A stretch of DNA of 13,479 nucleotides from positions 1 to 13,479 of the forward strand of contig JAXIUW010121115.1 in assembly GCA_035591015.1 (NCBI GenBank), written 5' to 3'. Positions within the stretch are counted from its first letter, which is position 1. Each line of letters starts with the position of its first letter. The position numbers were made by a program, and so were the translations under genes. Below, in pieces: positions 1 to 8,703 of the stretch. Source of the DNA: Cephalothrix simula (taxonomy: Eukaryota; Nemertea; Palaeonemertea; Archinemertea; Cephalotrichidae). Under the pieces are notes generated by a model. That model was not told the origin of the DNA. It saw only the letters and a program-made list of their open reading frames with translations, and did not search any database.

Positions 1-107
1 ACGTCTAAGGGCGTTATGAAGGCGTTAAATTGGCATGTTACCGCCCCCCCCCCCTAGCGGGACATTAGTTGATCGGTGCATAATATTAGTGCTTGGATGT
101 TAAGGGG
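1..107. other. non-coding flank with C-run and CCCCTAGCGG core
   Basis: No gene is visible. An 11-base C homopolymer (44-54) leads straight into TAGCGG, giving a CCCCTAGCGG core at 51-60. The same 10-mer occurs twice in the foldback element at 8024-8703, so this may be the edge of a related repeat cut off by the window start. The short CCGC/GCGG complement around the run (42-60) could form a small hairpin. Confidence 0.4.
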
Positions 108-300
108 ACACCCCGAATCGTTCAGGTTAGACCAAAACCAGGTACAATATATAGGTTCTTTGGCATATCGAGCATACTTAATGAGATCATCATGTATGAG
201 ATCATCATATGACCTTTGACAGACCCCGACGGGTCACCTGATATTATTAGGACAAACAACCTATAGCTAGTTTTGGTCTAACCTGAACGATTCGGGCTGT
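108..300. mobile_element. 193-bp inverted-repeat element (MITE-like foldback)
   Basis: The outer 31 bases (108-138) and the reverse complement of 270-300 agree at 30 of 31 positions, around the shared core CCCGAATCGTTCAGGTTAGA. Weaker similarity continues inward, where an AGGTACAATATATAGGTT-like stretch faces AACCTATAGCTAG. The middle contains a short direct repeat of ATGAGATCATCAT (about 180-208) and no credible open frame. I could not find a convincing target-site duplication at either end, so the superfamily is undetermined. This size and structure are typical of miniature inverted-repeat transposable elements; the mobile origin is inferred from structure alone. Confidence 0.75.
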
Positions 301-304
301 ATCA

Positions 305-392
305 CACTCGTGGGTGTATATTTCATTAGTCTGCGACTCGTGAAATATAACCCACTCGTGCAATATACCCGTTTTATTGCACTTTTACCAGT
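305..392. repeat. chain of two small hairpins with CACTCGTG motifs
   Basis: Two adjacent foldbacks are visible. In 305-360, GGGTGTATATTTCA faces TGAAATATAACCC, and both arms are flanked by CACTCGTG. In about 357-382, GTGCAATA faces TATTGCAC across the loop TACCCGTTT. The segment 337-392 recurs in inverted orientation at 13427-13479, which makes it a dispersed repeat family and not a one-off hairpin. It abuts the 108-300 element directly, so the two may be parts of one composite element. Confidence 0.6.
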
Positions 393-703
393 TAGAGATA
401 TTGGGTATTCAGCGGTAAATTTTATTCAATCTATTCGATTTCATTTCCAAAATTTTTATCTGTACTTATTTCAGTTTCTAGATATATTTAGTCTATAACC
501 TGGAATCATTGATTAGCGACTTCGGTGATTCTGGTTTCGGAGACAAGTGTGTGATTTGATGCGGTTGCCCTAATGTTAGCGTGCCCATGCATGGAATTTC
601 TATCACATTTCGGGCCTTAGTTACAAGCATAGAACATCCCTGTAAATTTTCTAAGTGATAACTATTGCCATCAAATTTCAGAATATATAGACTTGTCGCA
701 TGT

Positions 704-711
704 ACAGACAC
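704..711. repeat. left 8-bp target-site duplication of hAT-like element
   Basis: ACAGACAC immediately precedes the left terminus CAGGG. Its partner ACAAACAC follows the right terminus at 1132-1139, with one mismatch in eight. An 8-bp duplication is the hallmark of the hAT superfamily. Confidence 0.75.
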
Positions 712-1131
712 CAGGGCCGTAGCGACCGGGGGTGAAGGGGGTGACTCACCCCCCCCCCCTCAACAGGAGCTCGACGGGCAAAACTTGTGCCCGACAAGTT
801 TTTGCCTGACCAGTTTTGCCCGATATGTTTTTTTTTCCAAAAATATCCCAAATTTACCAAATATTTTTGTTCCTGGCCGACTAATTTTGCTAAGAATGGG
901 CATCCATGAAAACTTTTCAGAAAATAAAGGCCCTAGGTGGATGTTTTTAACATTTTGCCAAACGATGACAGCTGATTATTAGCTATTCATGATTGTGTCT
1001 AAAATGCGTCTCAAAAACACCCCTGATTGCGCGAATTTGAAAAAAGGGGGATACTTCTCCCCTGGACCCCCCTCGTCGGGCAATTTTAATTATTCACCCC
1101 CCCCCATCACCTCCGCTTCGCTACGGCCCTG
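712..1131. mobile_element. 420-bp non-autonomous hAT-type DNA transposon
   Basis: The ends are perfect inverted repeats of CAGGGCCGTAGCGA (712-725 and 1118-1131). A looser extension of the repeat is rich in GGGGGTGA, and C-runs lie inside both ends (about 751-759 and 1097-1105). The element is bounded by 8-bp duplications (704-711 and 1132-1139). The CAGGG start and 8-bp duplication fit the hAT superfamily. The element encodes no transposase and would depend on an autonomous relative elsewhere in the genome. Open frames crossing it on both strands are fortuitous. The mismatch in the duplication suggests an insertion old enough to have mutated. Three degenerate 14-15 bp subterminal units lie at 789-832. 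Confidence 0.85.
789..832 (+). repeat. three subterminal GCCYGA..GTTTT tandem units in hAT element
   Basis: The units start at 789, 804 and 818 and read GCCCGACAAGTTTTT, GCCTGACCAGTTTT and GCCCGATATGTTTTT. A related GGGCAAAACTTGT lies just upstream in inverted sense. hAT transposases are known to bind short subterminal repeats inside the termini, so these are candidate transposase-binding repeats. Their function is inferred. Confidence 0.45.
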
Positions 1132-1139
1132 ACAAACAC
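1132..1139. repeat. right 8-bp target-site duplication of hAT-like element
   Basis: ACAAACAC directly follows the right terminus of the hAT-like element and pairs with ACAGACAC at 704-711. Confidence 0.75.
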
Positions 1140-1297
1140 TGCTTTTTTTTTCATCTGAGGGGATCGACTAAATATCGTCTTAGTATCCTAGGATGCAGCA
1201 TAATTGGAAGCAACTGATATATAATGCTTGAGACCTTGGTCGTAGCCGGGGGTCGTAGACTTAAGATGAAAGACCATGGGGCCCAAGGGCATTCCAT
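1140..1297. other. non-coding spacer, raised GC in its second half
   Basis: No gene is supported. From about 1225 the composition becomes more GC-rich, with a small direct repeat (GGTCGTAG at about 1238 and about 1250) and GGGGCCCAAGGGC at 1278-1290. This leads into the open-frame island that follows and may belong to the same decayed element. Confidence 0.3.
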
Positions 1298-1559
1298 CTA
1301 AAATATATTGATGATTTTTTGCATCAATGAAACATGTGGGCTGTCGCTCGCGGCGATTATATTAATTTTGTTTCTACCTTTGACCGCATATGATGTTTGC
1401 TGCGGGTTTTTGGAAAAATTAACATATTTTACCTCTATGCGGTCTATTGAGCATTTTGCTCTGACCACTGGCCATTCCTGTGTTGTCAGGAAGGGCTTGA
1501 AATGCCAAATAATTGAAGGATGGTTCAGGAGATAAACAATAGTTTTGATCTTTAGTCAT
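1298..1559 (-). pseudogene. possible decayed coding remnant with overlapping open frames
   Basis: On the minus strand, one frame is open for 85 codons between a TGA (1556-1558) and a TAG (1298-1300), without an early ATG. A second frame starts at an ATG at 1559 and runs 46 codons to a TAA at 1419-1421. The plus strand also carries a 75-codon frame (1308-1535) with a hydrophobic stretch, AAIILILFLPL. The 46-residue frame begins MTKDQNYCLSPEPSF and has a balanced composition, but I recognise no family. Raised GC set against AT-rich flanks suggests a former coding or transposon-derived segment. A real exon is not excluded: the minus-strand CAG at about 1475 and a GAG/GTAAAA donor-like site near 1430 would frame a short open segment. 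Confidence 0.25.
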
Positions 1560-3816
1560 TTTGATAAATACACCCGTAGCTTTCGATTAAAGTTCTATTT
1601 TTATTTTCTGTTTTAATTAAATCCCCATTTTAAGGGGAAATAATTGTTCTGCATAGTCCCCAAAATTAAGCCATGCAAAGTAACTAAAATGTGGCTATTT
1701 AGCAGGTGCCTTTGAATAAGTAAATATCTATTGAAAGGATTAAATTTCAAACATTCATCATTAATTCAAACATACCTTTCGTGAGGACCATTCTTGATTG
1801 TAATTAAGTTTTATATTAATTTTGATTTAGTATCTAAGGGCGTCAACGTTTTGCTTTATGATCCTTTATGTTAACTTTACTACCAGCTTAATCTGCTGTT
1901 GTTTTAAGTGATATTGCATTTCAATCAAGTGAATAAGATACTCTAATGCAGTTCGACTGTTGTTTCTATGCAGTTTTTAATCAGACCCAATGGATTAATT
2001 ATCCAGACTTAATTATTTATTGTAAATTATTTTAATTATTCAAAAAGAAACGAATGAACGGTCCCATAATGTCTTTTGATTTAAAATATTCATTGTTTAA
2101 TTATGCAATGACGTCAAGAATTTTAATTAAGAATTTTAAATGACTATTTTTACGTCTTCTTAACTGTATTTTACTCCTGTTACTGCATGCTTCGTCACTT
2201 AATTTAATGTTCTTAATGATGCAACGGTTAGACATCTTCCTATTGTTTTGGATGTCATATTACATCATGACGTAAGTCTTTTCTTTAGTAAAAAGTGGTT
2301 CTTTTGTAAAAGTGGTTCTTCTTCAAAATTAGTTTGGAAAATGGAGACAAAGGTAACCAAATACATCCTCAAGCTAAATGACTTATTTGCTTGAGATAAA
2401 GGATCGTAAAAGTTTTCTGAAGCCACCCTGTAACAATAGGCCTCCATCAGTAATTAGAACTTGCCCCTTTTGTCCTTGAATTTTAAACTATAAAAGTTTC
2501 AGAAATGAAATAAATAGTCAGTTGAAATTAATTCTCTTCTGCCCTCGAGGTCATTAGCATATTTTACACGCCTCTGTGACAGGCTCGTCTATTATTTCGT
2601 GTAGTTAAATTGGGACGCGGCATTGTGACGAACTGTGTCCTGTCCTGTTCTGTCGATACCTGCTGATGAAGCCTATATGAAATTAACTTATGGATATATG
2701 ATCACTTATTACTTGATTTTCTAATGTGGATAATATCTAATTAACTATGGTTCCTAATTTTACGGACACTAATCAAAAAACAGGTATGATAAAATTGGAT
2801 ATTTATGTTCTGATATCAAAACACGTGTCTAAAGAAAACGTTTATCTTCCTGTTATGGTTGTTATCACTTGACTCAACGTGTTATCTAGCTCTTTATTTA
2901 GGATCATTTAGAGATTTGAGTTTCCCTCTTCCTTGTTAATTCTGATCTAAGTCTTTTTATTAATTATTTAAAATCTTTTTAAATCTTGAGGAACGATTTA
3001 AAAATTGGATTATATTAGATTGCCTACCCATTTTATGGTAAGCTTGTCATGCGAATAATCTCATAATTTATGTTTGATATCACACAGTATTTTTCATGAT
3101 TCATTGGTTTTGAATCAAGAAATGTTAAAAAATAATTGAGTTTAAAAAAGTGTTAAAATCAGGAAAATGAATTATCCGGGTGATGTTCATTTCTGTTTAT
3201 CCGAGTACATTTTAAGTACGTTTTCATTTAATAAACGTTAATGTCTTGTAATCATTGGTGTCATGATGAGGGTGCTCTTTCGAGCCAAGTTTCTGTAATA
3301 TCTATGGCACGGCTATAGCATTATTGTTGCTCATTGCTACACCCGGCTGCTACAGTGACTGTTATCATAATCAGAGTTACATAACTAGTGATTGAGCTCT
3401 GTCATAATCTATCCAAGAAAGGGTACCTAATACATACCCCATTACATGTAATCAGAGGCGTATTACATAGAGGCGTGGTGATAATTTGATTCGGAGATCA
3501 TAAGTCAAGTATAAAATACATACTTTCAGTTCGGTCATTATCTGGTTCGGTTTTTGTTTATTAATGCCTTCAGCGGCTGCTGCTTATCCTGCTATCATCC
3601 TGCTGATGCAGCTGAAACATCTGAGAAATTATTTTAGAGTAGTACTTGATCGTATTTTATATCTCAGCATTTATAACACTCACGGTGGTATTAAATTTTA
3701 AAAAGACTAGTATAATCTGTATCAAAATTATGTAGAAGTTTGAAACGTATAAATCTGCATAAATTTCCGGATTAATTTCTTGAATTCAAAGTTTTATCAA
3801 GATTTGATCAGATTTA
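1560..3816. other. AT-rich non-coding stretch, no gene seen
   Basis: I found no exon with matching splice sites and an open frame. The stretch is rich in TTAATTA-type sequence. It has a CRE-like TGACGTCA palindrome at 2109-2116, a near-duplicate AAAAGTGGTTCTT (about 2291 and 2308), a CACGTG within ACACGTGT near 2821, and a CTG-rich run around 3571-3620 (GGCTGCTGCTTATCCTGCT). It is likely intronic or intergenic. Confidence 0.5.
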
Positions 3817-3890
3817 ATTCAGAACCTCCACATTCAGGTATATATGATATCATATTCAGAACCTCCACATTCAGGTATATATGATATCAT
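3817..3890. repeat. perfect 37-bp tandem duplication containing a palindrome
   Basis: Copies at 3817-3853 and 3854-3890 are identical: each begins ATTCAGAACCTCCACATTCA and ends GATATCAT. Each spans a palindrome centred on GATATC. In the first copy it is 14 bp (3842-3855); in the second it extends to 18 bp (3877-3894) using flanking bases. Perfect identity in otherwise diverged AT-rich DNA points to a recent duplication. Confidence 0.95.
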
Positions 3891-5514
3891 ATATTTTTGC
3901 TACCACCATAATGGGGTTTGTTTACACTTGAATGCCACAAAATTTTCAAGATTCACTGATTGAATCATATTACATATTCAGGCATATTTCTTTTATAAAT
4001 GTGGCTAAACCGTTAAGATTTACCGATATTATAATTAAAACGGATTATGATAACGGACGTGTCATTTCCTTCTTTGTTTTAAGTTCGTTCATGATTACTC
4101 AAGTGATCTAAAGTCCCGGTACGAAGTCACACTTCGTATCCTCGCTGAGTTGCTCTGAGCCAGTTATGATTTTAGCGTTCTCAGGGTCATATTTGTTTTC
4201 TCGAACTTTCGTCGGAAAAAGTGTTACCACGGGGTATTTCAGATGCACAATAGGGAATTGCATGCGAAGCACGCATCAGTGATGGAATGATACCACTTGA
4301 TAAATCAGGAAAAAAGTCAATGCTTTTCCTGTTTGCTGCACTTCATGCAATGAAAAAAAATCATTGAAAATCAATGCACGCATAATGCATTAAGACGGGA
4401 TCATTATATGTAATATAAATCCGCTAATTAATGAACATGAATAATTTTGTTTGATTAATTGGCTAATGATAATTTCAGCCTAAACCAGCTATAATTTTCA
4501 CACCGGTTATTGTTTTGTTAAAAATGTCATTATCGCATATTTATCATTTACGGACATAGGGTTTTATATTACCAATTAACTTGATTGATTCAATCATGTC
4601 AATGGACCGTTATCAGTACCTGTCTAGCAATTAGTGGTTATGAACTTATTTCTCTATATACATATTTAAATCTAAAATTTAAATCGTGACTATAAACAGT
4701 TCTAATAAAAAAGTTATTTATAATATTCGGAGTTAGGATATCCTATTCAAATTTTGTATTTATTAGTATGTGTCTCGAAGCGACCCGTGAAAATTTGAAT
4801 CAGACGATATTGTCTCCCGTTTTAAAGGAGTTAATTTGATCCATTTGAATTAACACATGAAAATATGCTTTATATATGTTCATTGTACACAATGTCTTAA
4901 ATATTAGTGTTAGTGAATTGGTGTGTTTTGGTTCGTCCGAACCTGTATAACTTTAATACAATAAAACTCGTTAGAATTTCCGCGCATGAGAGCGTTCGAT
5001 TTTCTTATGGGGGCTTTTGTTTAGGATTTGGTAAATTTCCAATTAACTATAATAAAGATTGTGTGATTGCCCCCACGTCATTTCATACATGGATCATAAA
5101 CAGTCGTCACCTGTGTTCTTTCTTTAATCGATGACCGTCGATTAATTACAGACAGTATGAGTGAGTATTTAACTGTTTAATATGTTAGTAGTTTCTTTCT
5201 TATCATTCAAGGATTAGTTTTGGATACGTACCCTGATTTTCGGATACATTATTTTTTGTTGTCCATTTCATCGATCGATTTTTCGTCTGCTGGAATGCCA
5301 TTCAAGTGTAAGTCAATCGCTCATGACTCGATGTAAAATTCAGCATAGTCAGCTATAATTTTTTTTTCATGGTCATCATGTTTTTTTTTTCAATATCATC
5401 TGTCACTGATAGATGTTTAGAAAATTGACTTATTCATTCATCATTATTTAGAAATTATTATTATTTGTAACTTGAGTTGAGTCTCGGAACTTGATTTTTG
5501 AATTTGATGTCCAG
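3891..5514. other. AT-rich non-coding stretch, no gene seen
   Basis: No supported exon is present. An inverted repeat, TACGAAGT-CAC-ACTTCGTA, lies at about 4119-4137 in a locally GC-richer patch (4110-4280). A 75-codon plus-strand frame at 4907-5134 lacks convincing splice sites and recognisable motifs and is treated as chance. Poly-T runs near 5359 and 5382 follow similar TCATGGTCATCATG sequence. Confidence 0.45.
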
Positions 5515-5544
5515 AATCTATCGATTTTTTATCTGGGAATGCAG

Positions 5545-5689
5545 CTGGGGAATGCAATACCATTGTGCAGTGATTGCGACTATGCCTCTGTCTTCATCGA
5601 CCATGTTTGTGGCGAGCAAAATGGCCGCTCGGTCTCGAATCGCTCCCATGCAAATGTACTGCATGGCATATACCGCCTTATTCGTCAGG
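5545..5689 (+). CDS. candidate internal exon, unidentified protein (possibly Kazal/follistatin-like)
   Basis: This 145-nt segment stands out by GC content. A tract ATTTTTTATCTGGGAATGCAG precedes it, and the donor is CAGG/GTAAGA (GT at 5690-5691). An alternative acceptor at 5513-5514 would add ten codons in the same frame. All three plus frames are largely open. I prefer the frame starting CTG GGG AAT because it ends with one spare base, G, which joins the AC of the exon at 11918 to make a GAC codon. The competing frame, which reads WGMQYHCAVIATMPL and looks membrane-like, would splice into a stop there. The chosen frame gives CSDCDYASVFIDHVCG, then a G-R-S-V-S-N stretch, ending YRLIRQ. The C-x2-C-x10-C-G spacing faintly recalls a Kazal/follistatin module, but the later cysteines of that fold are absent, so the family is not established. 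Confidence 0.4.
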
Positions 5690-8023
5690 GTAAGACCATC
5701 GACCTAGGTCAATGGGTGTAAAAAAGCCACCTTTAATTGTTCATCGATCATAGTCATAATTCTTTGATAATTTTTTTGAGAAACATGGGTCTCGGGCCGA
5801 ATCTAACTATTTCAGTCATCTGAAACACATAGAATACAATGATAAGATAACAATGATAAAAATTATTGATATTTCTGACTTTTTACATCTATTTCAGTCT
5901 GTTACGGTCGGTTATAATGCTCGATAAAGCTCATGCTGTGCCCCTAATTATTGATACCTTTACAGATTTGGACCTGTCACATTGTAGCCTACTGTGATAT
6001 TGAACAGCGTCCTCTCCTGTTGCTGATGACCAAACAATTTAGACTCCACTTTCTGGGTCTTTTGTGCCACTTATTTTTGTTTCCAACTCGCATTTTTGCT
6101 AATGATACTTATGTACTGTCAATCGTGTAAGACATGTGGGCTAATGAGTAGTCCCGACCTGGTCTAAGGGCACTTGTGTTTCCACTCGAATGGCGTACAG
6201 TGATTTCCTTACTATAACGTAAGCATGCTTTTAGTTTCGCTAACCCTAGAATTTGAACATAATTTATATTACAAATTCAAACAAGATTACTAAAATCAAG
6301 TACTGAGATACTAAAAATGTAATGATTTTTAAAAAATATTTTATTGTTAATTTTTCTTGTATAATTCAAATTTTTAAAGAGCTTCGATAAAAATAATGAG
6401 TCAGCTCCTCGGGTATCTTAATTCATTATGTGATTTTTAGTACTTTTTTAAAGCTATAGAAATATAATCAAAAGAGGCCATATTTATTTTGTGTCTAAAA
6501 TATTATTTAAGTAGGGCCATGAGGCGTCATTAATTTTCTTCATTTCCTGTTAAATCAGGCGAGGTCAGTGTTTATACCATTGTCCTTTTCATGGATTTTC
6601 ATGCCCTTATCATTCTATTTTCATACCTTGATGATCTTAGACCAATCTTGACCAATCTTCTTAATCTATTGAAGTAATTTTGATGCGGGCCTATTCAGCA
6701 GGTGAGTTTCTTTTCCATGTGTCTTTCCCAGGATCAAAAGTTTTTCTGTTTTCAAACCACGCACAAAACGAATGGTTATTCCGGCCAATTCATATTCATT
6801 TAGCTATTCAGATGCATTCATCCCGAATATACAGACAATTGTAAATTTTGAGGAGCGTTATCGAAGAAATTTAGCTTTTGTCTGTTTGTTCTGAGGTAGG
6901 TCATTTCTTGTGTAAGTACAATAGTTTGTAATAAGTCTTAACTTCAGTTTTTCTGCCTTTTTCATAATTTCGAATTCAAAAGATAGTCCAATGTAAACTA
7001 TACCAAGCCTTTAGGCATATCCCTTGCTCAGGTTCATCTCTGATATTGCCACCTCCGGCAATCACTGATCCCTTAATCGGCCATCCAACCGACTCCTTCT
7101 GTTTTCAATTCTGAAAAAAAAAGATCTTAAGGTTATAATTAAAATTCTCGAACCTCATGAGAGGCTAATTTCCTTTGATTCATCATTTCGATTTACCATT
7201 GAGTAAGGTTAAGTCATTTGATAAGTGGAATGACTGGAATGGCCTCAAGTCAATGACGAGATAATAGTTAATGAAAACCCATCTATTAAAAACAATTCTT
7301 CTTTAAAAACGGAACATAGATTGGTATTCTTATCAGGCATTCCACTTGGCTTCATTCACGGGATATGACTTCTGTTTCTTCTATCCCAGCCTTAACCTCA
7401 TCTTACGACTGAATAATAATTAATAATTCCCTTAGAACATTTTTCTGACAGAGATTAAAACAGTTCAAGTTAAATCTCGGAGAATTAATCTCGGCTTTGA
7501 AGCAATTAAAATCCTTCTTCGACTGGCCGAGACTTTTTGATATAAAGTGATTAAGTTTCGCAATTACAGGTCTTGTCAGGGTTCTGTTATTAATGGCATC
7601 ATTTAAAAAGGTCGGTAGATGATGCATTTCCCTCTATCCCATTTCTATTATAATTTAAGTGTTCTTAAATCTTCAATCGATGGAAGATTAAGATGTATCG
7701 AATGATCGATATTTCCATAAGTTTCGTATCGCGTAAGATGAAAGAAAAGAAAGAAAAGTGTTTAGACATTATGATCCTACCAAAGAGCTATTAGCCAAAG
7801 TGAAAAAAGCTGCCAATGTTGTGAGCCGAGTTGTGATACAGCTATTGGCTCTAAGTTAATGTTAAAGAAAACAAAGATATTGTTTCAAACTCTGAAATGA
7901 GTGGTGATGGTTGCCTAAAAGGGGAAGTGAGGTTTTAGAAGATTCGCTGTTAAAAGTATCTGGTTTTTATTTTACGGGCTTACTTACTAAATACACTGTT
8001 TGATCAAATATATATATATATAC
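5690..8023. other. AT-rich stretch, likely intron; no exon seen
   Basis: If the exon at 5545-5689 is real, this is the start of its downstream intron. A textbook donor sequence, CAG/GTGAGT, lies at 6699-6707, but all three frames upstream of it carry stops, so no coding exon ends there. A minus-strand frame at 7403-7627 has a short RPVIAKLNHF stretch, discussed as a weak observation. A TA microsatellite at about 8009-8022 borders the following foldback element. Confidence 0.4.
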
Positions 8024-8162
8024 ACAGTTTGGTGGAATTATTGAAATGGGGTTTTGTCACTTTGGGGCTGCACGCCCTTTTTGAAAGAAAAAATGGTCGT
8101 AGAGGGTTGAACGAGGTATCGTTGGATAGGTCTTGGGACAAGGTATTTCCGAACGACCCTTA

Positions 8163-8170
8163 TGACGTCA
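8163..8170. promoter_or_regulatory. CRE-like palindrome TGACGTCA, left arm
   Basis: This is an exact match to the full cAMP-response-element palindrome bound by CREB/ATF-family bZIP factors in animals. It is mirrored in the right arm at 8563-8570. Binding in this organism is not shown. Confidence 0.35.
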
Positions 8171-8175
8171 TCGTG

Positions 8176-8189
8176 GCGCCCCCTAGCGG
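8176..8189 (-). promoter_or_regulatory. CTCF-like core, left arm
   Basis: On the minus strand this reads CCGCTAGGGGGCGC, differing at one position from the vertebrate CTCF core CCACNAGGGGGCGC. It lies 5 bp inside the left CRE-like palindrome. Motif match only; occupancy is inferred. Confidence 0.35.
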
Positions 8190-8332
8190 CGAAAAGACTT
8201 GAATTAGTCTAATTCAATTCTCCTCGGCACAGCAAAACTGGTAAAAGATGCGTGAAAAATGATTGCAGAAATGAACGTAGAATACCATTTATAGGTTAGG
8301 AGGGGTATTTTGGATTTTTAAAAATCACCATA

Positions 8333-8340
8333 TGACGTCA
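8333..8340. promoter_or_regulatory. CRE-like palindrome TGACGTCA, element core
   Basis: This is a third exact CRE-type octamer, in the unique centre of the foldback element. A degenerate partner, TGATGACGGCATCA, follows about 20 bases later. Confidence 0.3.
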
Positions 8341-8543
8341 CAGGGCCGTTTTGATGACGGCATCAGGGTACAAAATTCATTTTTTCTTCAAAATAGGTCG
8401 TGCAACATATCAAAATGAAGCTTGTAATGCGTACTTATCATATAATTGATAATTGATGGCATTCGACAGTACTGGGTTTAATTATCGCCCCTAGCGGCGA
8501 ATTAAATGTTTGCTATACTCAGGAGATTTAATGCAGTTTTTCA

Positions 8544-8557
8544 CCGGCAGGGGGCGC
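8544..8557 (+). promoter_or_regulatory. CTCF-like core, right arm
   Basis: CCGGCAGGGGGCGC differs at one position from the core CCASCAGGGGGCGC. It is the arm counterpart of 8176-8189, so the two motifs point away from each other. Motif match only. Confidence 0.35.
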
Positions 8558-8562
8558 AACGA

Positions 8563-8570
8563 TGACGTCA
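8563..8570. promoter_or_regulatory. CRE-like palindrome TGACGTCA, right arm
   Basis: This exact CRE octamer is the mirrored copy of 8163-8170 in the opposite arm. Its preservation in both arms, which are otherwise diverged, is notable. Confidence 0.35.
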
Positions 8571-8703
8571 TAAAATGTTGAGGGTTATTCGGAAATACCC
8601 TGTCCCAAGATCTATCCAACGACCCTACGACCATTTTTTCTTTCAAAAAGGGCGTGTAGCCCCAAAATGACAAAACCCCATTTCAACAATTCCACCAAAC
8701 TGT

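Larger units (their letters stand above)
8024..8703. mobile_element. 680-bp long-arm foldback transposable element
   Basis: The left arm (8024-about 8198) and right arm (about 8534-8703) are imperfect inverted copies of about 170-175 bp. The outermost shared sequence is ACAGTTTGGTGGAATT, followed inward by matching blocks around AAATGGGGTTTTGTCA, TTTTTGAAAGAAAAAATGG, the GGATAGGTCTTGGGACA region and ATGACGTCATCGT. The element sits in a TA-rich microsatellite on both sides, consistent with a TA-targeting or microsatellite-targeting element, but the flanking repeats hide any exact duplication. No transposase is encoded; the 60-codon minus-strand frame in the right arm is a by-product. The core (about 8199-8533) holds a third TGACGTCA and another CCCCTAGCGG. 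Superfamily unknown. Confidence 0.85.

Noticed and set aside
665-982. Open frames on both strands across the hAT-like element
   Set aside because: They begin in the flank, cross the terminal inverted repeat and C-run, and encode low-complexity sequence. They are explained by the transposon.
4119-4137. TACGAAGT-CAC-ACTTCGTA inverted repeat resembling a recombinase half-site
   Set aside because: The 8-bp arms share letters with a loxP arm only by chance; the arm length, spacer and context do not fit a recombination site.
4907-5134. 75-codon plus-strand open frame
   Set aside because: No convincing splice sites, no motif, no composition shift. The nearby GTGAGT near 5160 would leave only a 9-nt microexon after ATTACAG.
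6661-6707. Textbook donor CAG/GTGAGT at 6699-6707 suggesting an exon
   Set aside because: All three plus frames between plausible acceptors and the donor contain stop codons close upstream. A non-coding exon cannot be excluded but nothing supports it.
8491-8673. 60-codon minus-strand frame in the foldback right arm
   Set aside because: It lies wholly inside the inverted-repeat arm; the mirrored left arm is not open in the same way.
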